Assembly: GCA_004554385.1 (NCBI GenBank)
Contig: SFMO01000137.1
Location: 1-13,352, forward strand
DNA length: 13,352 nt
Direction of reading: 5' to 3'
Source: Ruminococcus flavefaciens
GTDB taxonomy: Bacteria; Bacillota; Clostridia; Oscillospirales; Ruminococcaceae
How positions within the stretch are numbered: position 1 is the stretch's first letter; every line of letters starts with the position of its first letter. Position numbers and translations under genes: made by a program. This document shows positions 9,301 through 13,352 of the stretch, piece by piece. The notes beneath the pieces were generated by a model. That model made no database searches and was not told the DNA's origin. It worked only from the letters and a program-made list of their open reading frames with translations.

Positions 9301-9672
9301 AAACACACGCCTGCAATTATCATCTTCGGCAAGGGAAAGCTCCCTTGCCGTTTGCTGAACAGGTTTCGGTTCGTATGTGCGGGACGGAGTATAGGTGCGG
9401 TCAATGTGTTCTCCGGTCAGAGCTTCGACGGCATCAATAAAGGACATATCCATATATTCACGGAGTAAGCCGATATTATCTCCGCCCTTGTTTTCGCTGA
9501 ACCTGAACCATTGACCACGTTCGCCCGGACCGTTATCCTTGATATGCAGGCTGTCATGTTCCTTCCACACATACTCTTTGCCGAACTTTTTCAGGTCAAA
9601 GCCGTGAGACATGAGGAACTGAGGAAGATTGACGAGGTTCGCCCTTTCTTTCTGTTCATCAGTAATTCTCAT
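3313..9672 (-). CDS. Polyvalent ICE protein: TOPRIM, MutS-I-like module, truncated methylase/helicase
   Basis: A 2119-residue multidomain protein typical of conjugative elements. Residues 1-90 look like a CHC2-type primase zinc-finger fold without its cysteines (FRFSENKGGDNIGLLREY). A TOPRIM domain follows at about 200-275, with FFFESAIDML (Glu208) and the CSDNDTAG acidic motif (257-264); together these match the DUF3991/TOPRIM arrangement. Three divergent copies of a short alpha-beta-beta repeat lie at about 331-381, 420-468 and 497-548. A module resembling MutS domain I spans 1224-1287 (KVGDFYEMYG, then VGFPDH). An FLKKEYGTGGHSGEG segment lies near 1703, and a VGDRF...SLTGALPFYTDDC segment near 1787-1815. 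Residues 2020-2108 open the N12-class adenine methylase/helicase domain (YVGWGALAKAF, then NDAFYTSPTVI). The frame then ends after ten unrelated residues, before the AdoMet-binding motif, so the methylase and helicase parts are missing. The start lies 3 bp after the upstream stop; AGGGG is 12 bases before it. The product may bind DNA but cannot methylate it. Confidence 0.88.
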   Translation of the reverse strand: MRITDEQKERANLVNLPQFLMSHGFDLKKFGKEYVWKEHDSLHIKDNGPGERGQWFRFSENKGGDNIGLLREYMDMSFIDAVEALTGEHIDRTYTPSRTYEPKPVQQTARELSLAEDDNCRRVFAYLCKTRGLDYDMLSALVKKGVISQEEKTGNVLFKYYDDQGKVIGAEKVGTSTEHKFKGIATGAAGGHGFEVVRGSGEKAFFFESAIDMLSYLQMHDKELTDCRLVSMMGVKPNIVLDTMLRHNIAPENVFLCSDNDTAGNEFAQRLQEQYPDMKRIITPDTYKDWNDMLRGIPKVVEQETEKKEVDSVADLITYGNQMWHKATDNRDKSLVTIQAADFARLQEQLDNSGINYYAYARDNSIVMAINDKDMEWFRQISGTPDLVPNKSNRPYSPPEKNIFGSAEYRYIPQKEYLSADRDLVLKMAEIMSKRGMQFSGRVYPSGKGTLTVSHADLFAVRNIRDEVINMRKQFASPDKAQEVGNRDYRANRDTHYYMSKLTPEQFGEVKPFLETSVNYHAVSRDGKVAFSVDKENASAFHRALENAVREVGMLRNMADLGLTMEQNVALSPIVHRLAVEDMKLNLADFFDRRYDEAQFGEMLSLVNAYIAQAPAERYGENSKLNDMLEAKSSFDRSIELSDFFSQHDFSDEQRTAITAMFVGDVTRGQIDSIDETFTAEDIQAYDEILHNALQESDVADFLTAHKQAVIDRENANRVPTEEEVLFSQADLAKFIAERTPSSDEWEDMAYPMFERGYLDKHKPSDKAAFGYHLSEPAFYDLARRYHDGDDIRKELALGLLEGGTASDIEFVFEDGKMSDRTYYYAENLRHSLHLERTEDGYNCSFSGMERLVSFEEIGQAFIDRIHEEFDDLAFWWVRDDMQEAIPDISDERISDLLTAFDGAAMADWEKGDNLPKLNRIKKALYDILGDEVQTEKAFAIIAKEKYNVTFEAEQPEKKPDSLTFHFGKGDGDEWVSESDIVHDFALAHPDCSFALGNAVLEYLDEKQHSERNIPELKAGWYKKTDFTITAVINGEEFNYDGRFDIGDGKGTGGGSLIDHIRTYNEGILGYTQHPFNQPEYQERAKHTLDVFVPFLEAHSELTVEEQRILDDFKEQYSIRTYDDIAVAEEKPETAKVSDLAVGDIIMYDGARREIEEISPDRIKMKDLDAPDYGGILLSASDVLAYDGWQQDIEEKGFEILSKAEKSAPVVDAPEKAEPKDNGPVSLRKVGDFYEMYGKNAEIGAEVLGLRMLSKNGSPMVGFPDHVKDEYSAKLREAGYSVLIEQAFELNSPKRETEKLQTLQQVVDKFFGTDCESAETEGGTWKLAIADGDKIGELYYGGEPVCGIYNRGDKMEIEPYRELSTFPKLLQVAMLEHNPDKPVEIMDFQRTFETPLDKAKWLINDFCEAEYHDGADFSDLHNIGLAFTTLTDDELPIQVTADLVDFKITYKFDGEVYNTEQYDSIEDMIENGLTGLDFSDLVSVPDELIDRHTAKDEQTVDLMSDAADISDTSAPVDDVPYVTLKYKGDVESLDEIKDKALSLGATVIVDHAEGIISIDTYENHTSELDLLAYELGVMRINDASAVETPAQDTADIDKPLFTDETVIDEIQRNEQDDVPFWEKHDIEGEQLSLFGDSEPLTATNTEKEKSKSEFSKGPVVDGVQVYEALAAEIDRGTGFVHGKLRVQDFYEENHPTVQQLADFLKKEYGTGGHSGEGNISLVDYDSKGLTFSFENGEKFRHSWYNVATMTESRLRDDTYLSAEQKAERAALKAEQSTEVQSPHTATVGDRFRHKITGEISEVVSLTGALPFYTDDCTIQRESGGFAITENISYDKLLNSGMYEYIGRAEPEKEQSAPMKPEPVAEVTPETEKPDIPDVKNLSQLKKAIKPGMMFEITDHLRPECIGERRIVTGVSTVDFTSRKLDENGEPTGKDLHMEFDRAKNWSFDGDELTSRLDNGDMLMSFHFIDSFERTKEPERETITAEVVSVDEPVAEESTTPAPTPDKGDNFTITDDNLGDGGAKTKFRANVDAIRTLKTLEAEKRPATAEEKETLSKYVGWGALAKAFDKNDEKWAAEYKKLSELLTPQEYAQARSTVNDAFYTSPTVIERQNGYKSVFK
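3343..3351. other. Right junction of the recombinase module inside the polyvalent gene
   Basis: Family-like sequence in the polyvalent protein ends at FYTSPTVI (residue 2108, codon 3349-3351). The last codons after Ile2108 (3316-3348) look non-homologous and lead to a stop at 3313-3315. In intact family members this region continues toward an E-P-[SA]-x-G-x-G methylase motif I. Reading inward on the minus strand the boundary is GGTTATAG (3355-3348), close to GGTTTTAG at the left junction. The exact crossover base is uncertain. Confidence 0.55.
5812..6003 (-). other. MutS domain I-like module within the polyvalent protein
   Basis: Residues 1224-1287 of the 2119-residue protein follow the pattern of the mismatch-recognition domain I of MutS: an RKVGDFYEMYG strand-helix containing the Phe-Tyr-Glu motif, then EVLGLRM, a VGFPDH turn, and a YSAKLREAGYSVLIEQ helix-strand. 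In MutS the Phe and Glu of this motif contact the mispaired base. No MutS clamp or ATPase domains are present, so this is a captured module, possibly for DNA binding. The assignment rests on motif recognition alone. Confidence 0.65.
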
Positions 9673-9675
9673 CTG

Positions 9676-11727
9676 TTATTCCAACCCCTGATTATTTCTT
9701 TTTTTGGGTGTCTGCTGTCTCTGCTGAGGGTTCTGCTGTCCTCGACCGCTGATACGCTGGGCATCTCTCTGCATTTTGCCACGGGAAAAGAAAGCTCTTT
9801 TGGAATCCTTCTTTGCGACCGTGACCGCAGACTTCTCACCGCCGAACACAGCGGAATGCTCCACGCCCTTAGCGGTCAGCTCTGCCGATTTCTTCCGAGC
9901 CTGTCCCTCGTCCATACGCTGGGCAAAACGCTCCTGCTTCGGGAGTGCTTTGAAAAACTCAGGGTTTACAAGCTCTACCGCACGTTCACATTTGACAGCA
10001 CTCTCGATCTGCTTATATGCCTGAGCGTTCTCCTTAGAAACGGTAATTGCTACCGTGTCATTCTTGCGTACTACCGCAGAATACGGGATATTCTGCTTTT
10101 GCAGTTCTCCTGCGATCTTCCTTGCAGTTTCGATAGGCTCAACACGGGTGTGTCTCTGTTCTTTTGAAAGAGAAGCGTAGTATTCGGGATTGACAGTCTC
10201 ATACTTGCCCTTTTCACCCTTACCGCCGTTCTCCTTTGCTGCTTCGGTATGTGCGATCTTGCCGATAGAAGCATACATCACATCATTCAGGGCAGGCACA
10301 TCGTTCTTTGAAACGGTAATGCCGACCTTATTCTCGCCCTTAGTGGCAGCGGAGAACTGTATGCCTGCCTCAACGAGTGCCGACATGACCTCAACAGCCT
10401 GAATTTCCGTCATAGTCTCTACATGACGGTCATTTCGGGGCAGTTCCTTGTAGTAGTCGGGGTTCACCTTGAAACCGCCGTCCTGCGTGTACTCCGCAGC
10501 CCCTCTATCGACCATTGTATCGAGCCAGCTTTCCACAAAAACTTCATCAGAAGCACTCAGAAGCTCTAACTGCTTCTTCATTTTTGCAAGCTCATCGACA
10601 GCGTTATCCCTCATCTCCTGCGGAACAAAGGGATTCTCAGCAAGGCTCTCCATGTTTTTGATACCCTCGGCAAGCTCTGTCTTTGCCTTGTCAATGTCCT
10701 CCTTAGAGCCGTTGTTGATGATACCGTCGATCATGTTGTAATCATCTTCAAGCTGCATCTCCGCATTGGCAAGGGGCTGAATACCGAGCTGATCCGCAAG
10801 TTCTGCGACCTTAGAACGGTCAAGAGTTTCGACCTCCTGCGCCGCCTGAACAGCAGTCTCCGCAAGTGTCGGCATATCCACAGTGCCTTTCTGAACCATT
10901 TCACCGAGCTTATCTCCGGTCAGCTTCATAGAAGCATCGAGCTGATCGTTTGTCTGCTCCTCATAGTGCGTTTCAGGACGGGCGAGCTTCATAATCTTAT
11001 CGTCAAGAGCCGAAATACGCTCATTCACATCTTTGAGCTGTTCGGAGAGCTTATACTTGTCAACGACACTTGTGGCAGGATCATTGTAGGTATCAAGGAT
11101 TTTCTGCTTTTTCGCTTCAAGTGTGGCTTTCTTATCGCTCAGGCAATCGACCGTCGCACCATTCAACCTTGTCATTGCATCTGCAAATGCTTCACGGCGT
11201 TCCTTGTTAAAGCCGATAGAAAAGCTCTTGATCGTGTCATTGAGAGCAACTACACGGTTCAGCTTGTGTTCAATACGGTCACGCTTTGCGGTAAATTTGT
11301 CGATCTTCTTCCACGCTTGGTCGATCTTCTGCTGTTTCTCAGGAATCTTCTCCTCACGGATAGTCTGAATACGCTTCTCGTTAAGGGCGATGATCGCACC
11401 GATACCCGGCAGATTACCGATAGTCGCTTTCAGCATACGGTTCGTATCTTCGAGCTTGTCAGCCTTTGCGTTGAGGGCTTCGATATTTGCCTTGTTACGG
11501 TCGATCTTGTCCGTCTGATTGGCGATTTTTTCATCGAGAGTGTCGATACGGCTCTGATGATGTTCCGCCTTTGCGTTCAGTAGAGGAAGAAGTTTTCCCG
11601 ACTTCTGAACGCTGGTCTCGTCCTGCTGCTGTTTCTGAGACTGAGCCTGTTTTCTTCTCAGTTCTTCCTCTGCATCTACCGCAGGCTGTTCTGCGGTACG
11701 CTTGTCATCATTATCCTGTACGGGCAT
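9676..11727 (-). CDS. 683-residue coiled-coil protein with three C-terminal repeats, ICE-associated
   Basis: Residues 1-45 are polar and Gln/Lys-rich. Residues 46-250 form long heptad-like helices rich in Lys, Glu and Asp, so an extended coiled coil is likely. They are broken by a small hydrophobic patch near 103-115 (IGNLPGIGAIIAL), too short to be a confident membrane span. A further helical region covers 260-400. The C-terminal part holds three tandem repeats at 421-486, 512-576 and 587-647, each opening VNPxYY/FF and closing on an [AV][IV]TV.K strand. The tail from 648 is basic and Gln-rich, a possible nucleic-acid contact. There is no signal peptide. The start is supported by GAGG (GTGAGGTAGCCT before the ATG). 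It sits 8 bp after the microprotein gene and 3 bp before the polyvalent gene, which implies co-translation. I do not recognise a named family; a structural or DNA-binding partner of the polyvalent protein is an inference from context. Confidence 0.85.
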   Translation of the reverse strand: MPVQDNDDKRTAEQPAVDAEEELRRKQAQSQKQQQDETSVQKSGKLLPLLNAKAEHHQSRIDTLDEKIANQTDKIDRNKANIEALNAKADKLEDTNRMLKATIGNLPGIGAIIALNEKRIQTIREEKIPEKQQKIDQAWKKIDKFTAKRDRIEHKLNRVVALNDTIKSFSIGFNKERREAFADAMTRLNGATVDCLSDKKATLEAKKQKILDTYNDPATSVVDKYKLSEQLKDVNERISALDDKIMKLARPETHYEEQTNDQLDASMKLTGDKLGEMVQKGTVDMPTLAETAVQAAQEVETLDRSKVAELADQLGIQPLANAEMQLEDDYNMIDGIINNGSKEDIDKAKTELAEGIKNMESLAENPFVPQEMRDNAVDELAKMKKQLELLSASDEVFVESWLDTMVDRGAAEYTQDGGFKVNPDYYKELPRNDRHVETMTEIQAVEVMSALVEAGIQFSAATKGENKVGITVSKNDVPALNDVMYASIGKIAHTEAAKENGGKGEKGKYETVNPEYYASLSKEQRHTRVEPIETARKIAGELQKQNIPYSAVVRKNDTVAITVSKENAQAYKQIESAVKCERAVELVNPEFFKALPKQERFAQRMDEGQARKKSAELTAKGVEHSAVFGGEKSAVTVAKKDSKRAFFSRGKMQRDAQRISGRGQQNPQQRQQTPKKRNNQGLE
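9787..10467 (-). repeat. Three tandem protein repeats in the 683-residue protein
   Basis: The copies lie at 10270-10467, 10000-10194 and 9787-9969. Each encodes about 60-65 residues: VNP[DE][YF][YF]..L....R, a helix, a turn (AGIQFSA, QNIPYSA, KGVEHSA), and a strand (VGITVSKND, VAITVSKEN, SAVTVAKKD). The predicted unit is helix-strand-strand-helix. Divergence at residue level suggests an old duplication. Confidence 0.8.
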
Positions 11728-11735
11728 AGGCTACC

Positions 11736-11819
11736 TCACTTTCTGCGCTTGACGATGATGATAACCGTTGCGGTCACAGCCGTAACAACGGCACTTCCGA
11801 TGATGATAATCTTCTTCAT
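11736..11819 (-). CDS. 27-residue single-span membrane microprotein
   Basis: ATG at 11819-11817 and TGA at 11738-11736 encode 27 residues. The sequence has a short basic start (MKK), an unbroken hydrophobic stretch of about 20 residues rich in Ile, Val, Ala and Thr (IIIIGSAVVTAVTATVIII), and a basic tail (VKRRK). That is the classic shape of a single transmembrane helix; the end with more positive charges (KRRK) is expected in the cytoplasm. AGGAAG precedes the start by about nine bases. Its ATG overlaps the stop of the 231-residue gene in an ATGA, and its own stop is 8 bp before the 683-residue gene, so it fits the operon with no room wasted. Similar tiny hydrophobic peptides in ICEs are rarely annotated. 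A membrane anchor or a small component of the transfer apparatus is possible but unproven. Confidence 0.65.
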   Translation of the reverse strand: MKKIIIIGSAVVTAVTATVIIIVKRRK

Positions 11820-12511
11820 GGTCTGAACTTCCTTTCTCTTTCTTCGGTCTGAATGATACGCTCCTGTTCGCTCTGCTGTCTGCGGTGAGCGATTTCAGCC
11901 AAGTGTTGATGTCTTTCTCTTGAAAAGTGCGAATGACTGTTACGGCGAAAATAATCGTCAAACAGTTCACTCAAAGTCGGAACAGTATCCGCTGCACTCT
12001 GCACAGGAACGGCAGGAGCTTTCACTTTATCCTTGATTTTCTCATGCTCCTGAATATCCGACATCGTTCTGCCGTTCACAGAGATCACACGGTCAAGCTC
12101 ACGCTGAAGCGTGGGTGTATCGCAGAGCCAAAAATCCACATAGGTCTTGCAGAGTGCAAGCTGAATTTCATCGGGACGGTTTTTTAATGCGCCAATCGTT
12201 GTGTTCAATAGCTCTGCGACTTCGCCCAAGAGTCTATAATAACCGTCAGGCTCTCCGTAAACTTGCAGTTCACGGAGCAATGCTTCATAGTCGCCGGACT
12301 CTGCTTTTGCGATAATATCCTCAACTTGTTCCTTGAAACTACCGTCATAGGTCAGCACCATTTCCGTTTCACCGTATCGGGCTGAAAAAGGAATACCGCT
12401 TTTATCGAGAGCAATCACGATTTCCTGAGCCTTATCCGTTTCAATGCGGATAAACTGCCTGTTTTCGATAGCGGAAATATCTGTACCGCTGATAAATGGG
12501 AACTCTGTCAC
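11816..12511 (-). CDS. 231-residue ICE protein with one alpha-beta-beta unit and one helical repeat
   Basis: The start is GTG at 12511-12509, overlapping the upstream gene's TGA by four bases (GTGA); GGGAG lies 12 bases before it. Residues 13-70 form a unit (FIRIETDKAQEIVIAL, then SGIPFSARYG, then EMVLTYD) that matches the repeats in the 683- and 2119-residue proteins. Residues 94-127 (LLGEVAELLNTTIGAL, then RPDEIQLALCKTY) match the helical repeats of the preceding 170-residue protein. The C-terminal third is polar, with His/Arg/Glu-rich helices from about 180 to the end. No catalytic motif or membrane segment is visible. I do not recognise a named family. Because it combines the two repeat types of its neighbours, an adaptor role is a reasonable inference. 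Confidence 0.8.
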   Translation of the reverse strand: MTEFPFISGTDISAIENRQFIRIETDKAQEIVIALDKSGIPFSARYGETEMVLTYDGSFKEQVEDIIAKAESGDYEALLRELQVYGEPDGYYRLLGEVAELLNTTIGALKNRPDEIQLALCKTYVDFWLCDTPTLQRELDRVISVNGRTMSDIQEHEKIKDKVKAPAVPVQSAADTVPTLSELFDDYFRRNSHSHFSRERHQHLAEIAHRRQQSEQERIIQTEERERKFRP

Positions 12512-13020
12512 GGTGCGATCATCTCCCTGATGTGGTCAATAAGCTCCATATTGGTGCTGTCGGCATCATATTCCATTGTGTACGCCCCGCAGATATTCTC
12601 CTGAATACGGCGAGGAAGCGTCCTCAGTTCACGCACGGGAGTACCGATAAGCTTTGCCACATTCGGAAGGTCTGCGACCGCAAGTGCCTTGTTTACAAGG
12701 TCATAGAAACGCTCTGTCTGCGAGCTGTCAGCCATGAACTCATAGACAATAGTCTGCTGGATTTCATAGTCAAGACTGCGGAGCGTATTAAGGGTGATAC
12801 CCGTAGACTTTGCGACTTCTGCAAGCTCAATATAGATAGAGCCTTTCTGCCAAAGGTTGTCGAGGGCTTCAAAGACAGCCTTTTTGTCCTCGTCATTTCT
12901 GACAGCGACAGTCTCAAAGATTGCTGTCATACTGTTTTTGATCTCATCGTCCATAGCGGAGATGCTGTCCTCGGAGACACCGAGGATTCTTGCAACCTCC
13001 GCAAGCTGTTCCTTAGTCAT
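12508..13020 (-). CDS. 170-residue protein of three helical repeats, ICE-associated
   Basis: The start is taken at ATG 13020-13018, preceded by AAAGGGG eight bases upstream. An in-frame ATG further upstream (13179) would run through the topoisomerase gene and encodes implausible sequence. The 170 residues contain three copies of a unit of about 33 residues at 5-37, 65-97 and 117-149, consensus [EDQ]L.EVA...G......L..[LM]...I[QK]. The spacing is 52-60 residues. Each looks like two or three short helices, reminiscent of a helix-turn-helix (GVSEDSI, GITLNTL, GTPVREL) but without confident DNA-binding residues. It overlaps the topoisomerase gene by 8 bp and the 231-residue gene by 4 bp, so all three are likely translationally coupled. 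The family is not recognised. Confidence 0.8.
   Translation of the reverse strand: MTKEQLAEVARILGVSEDSISAMDDEIKNSMTAIFETVAVRNDEDKKAVFEALDNLWQKGSIYIELAEVAKSTGITLNTLRSLDYEIQQTIVYEFMADSSQTERFYDLVNKALAVADLPNVAKLIGTPVRELRTLPRRIQENICGAYTMEYDADSTNMELIDHIREMIAP
12574..13008 (-). repeat. Three helical repeats in the 170-residue protein
   Basis: The units lie at 12910-13008, 12730-12828 and 12574-12672. Key positions are LAEVA, LAEVA and LPNVA at the start, Gly at position 10, and [DPR]xxI[KQ] at about 21-25. A fourth unit is encoded in the next gene at 12131-12232 (LLGEVAELLN, then DEIQLAL). Confidence 0.7.
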
Positions 13021-13352
13021 TTTTATTGCCCCTTTCTGTTTTCCACTGATAATACATCTTGCCATTATAGGGATTCTCCACGATCTCAGGGCGTACAATA
13101 GTCTTTTTGCCCTTAGAAGTGTAGCTTGTGGACTTGCCGTCAAGCAGTCCCTTGACCTGGGCATCGGAGAGCTGAACACCGTACACCTTAACGATATTCA
13201 TACCGCACTTGCCCTTGCAGTACCAGCCAAATTTACCCTTGACTACATCTGCACCGCATTTCGGGCATTTGCCGATAGGCTCATGACCGCCGTCAGAAAA
13301 AGAAACAGACTTATCCACAGAGCCGTATTTACTGCACATCTCAGTGATAAAC
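13013..13352 (-). CDS. topB: DNA topoisomerase III-like protein, C-terminal zinc-ribbon end (partial)
   Basis: The frame is open at the right window edge (FITEM leads into it) and ends at TAA 13015-13013, so only the last 113 codons are visible. Numbering from the Met at 13339, Cys25, Cys28, Cys41 and Cys45 form a zinc ribbon (GKCPKCGADV, then GWYCKGKCGM). It is followed by YGVQLSDAQVKGLLDGK and a short tail. This is the arrangement at the end of topoisomerase III homologues carried on Gram-positive ICEs, where the enzyme relaxes or decatenates DNA during transfer. The catalytic tyrosine domain lies outside the window. The Met at 13339 is internal, not a start. The gene overlaps the 170-residue gene by 8 bp. 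The symbol reflects family membership only. Confidence 0.7.
   Translation of the reverse strand, partial: FITEMCSKYGSVDKSVSFSDGGHEPIGKCPKCGADVVKGKFGWYCKGKCGMNIVKVYGVQLSDAQVKGLLDGKSTSYTSKGKKTIVRPEIVENPYNGKMYYQWKTERGNKND

Noticed and set aside
9511..10167. 218-codon plus-strand open frame
   Set aside because: It is antisense to the start of the polyvalent gene and the repeats of the 683-residue gene. Its Leu/Phe/Ser-rich composition is typical of a shadow frame.
10966..11583. 205-codon plus-strand open frame
   Set aside because: It is the complement of the coiled-coil coding region. The minus-strand repeats and heptads explain the sequence better.
12496..13101. 201-codon plus-strand open frame
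   Set aside because: It is antisense to the 170-residue gene, whose internal repeats and overlaps with neighbours show that the minus strand is the coding one.
13021..13179. Upstream extension of the 170-residue gene to an ATG at 13179
   Set aside because: The extra 53 residues are the topoisomerase gene read in another frame. The ATG at 13020 has a ribosome binding site and an 8-bp overlap typical of coupling.
1..13352. CRISPR arrays, tRNA or rRNA genes, and oriT
   Set aside because: No evenly spaced direct repeats, cloverleaf or rRNA-like stretches were seen. No relaxase gene or convincing nick-site repeat lies in this part of the element.

Overview
The window looks like part of an integrative and conjugative element (ICE) from a gut or rumen Clostridia relative, probably Oscillospiraceae/Ruminococcus-like. 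This rests on family resemblance and codon style, not on a search. One 10 kb minus-strand gene train fills the right three quarters. A large serine recombinase on the plus strand sits at its left edge, and the leftmost 1 kb is lower-GC DNA outside the element. Three lines counted by hand give 33-37% GC at the left and 47-58% in the gene train.

Right to left on the minus strand: the C-terminal zinc-ribbon end of a topoisomerase III-like protein (13013-13352, cut by the window edge); a 170-residue protein built of three copies of a helical repeat (12508-13020); a 231-residue GTG-start protein carrying a fourth copy of that repeat (11816-12511); a 27-residue single-span membrane microprotein (11736-11819); a 683-residue coiled-coil protein with three tandem C-terminal repeats (9676-11727); and a 2119-residue polyvalent protein (3313-9672) with a TOPRIM domain, a MutS domain I-like module and the opening of an N6-adenine methylase/helicase domain. 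Neighbouring genes overlap by 4-8 bp or lie 3-8 bp apart, so this is one coupled operon whose promoter lies beyond the right edge.

The 2119-residue protein stops abruptly just before the methylase AdoMet motif would begin. The break coincides with the edge of a roughly 2.3 kb module (about 1028-3348) holding a small ORF fragment, an 81-residue protein and an intact 542-residue large serine recombinase with a clear promoter. A hairpin lies between the convergent recombinase and polyvalent genes. At the module's other edge a different minus-strand gene, a P-loop ATPase fragment with a CxxCxxCxxC cluster, has lost everything upstream of its apparent Walker A Lys-Thr.

So the module is flanked by halves of two different genes. 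Read inward, the two junctions share GGTT[T/A]TAG. My interpretation is recombinase-mediated joining, or homologous recombination between two module copies, linking the ICE to a chromosomal ATPase gene. Other observations: a short alpha-beta-beta repeat occurs seven times across three operon proteins, a separate helical repeat occurs four times across two, and the membrane microprotein would be missed by ordinary gene callers.
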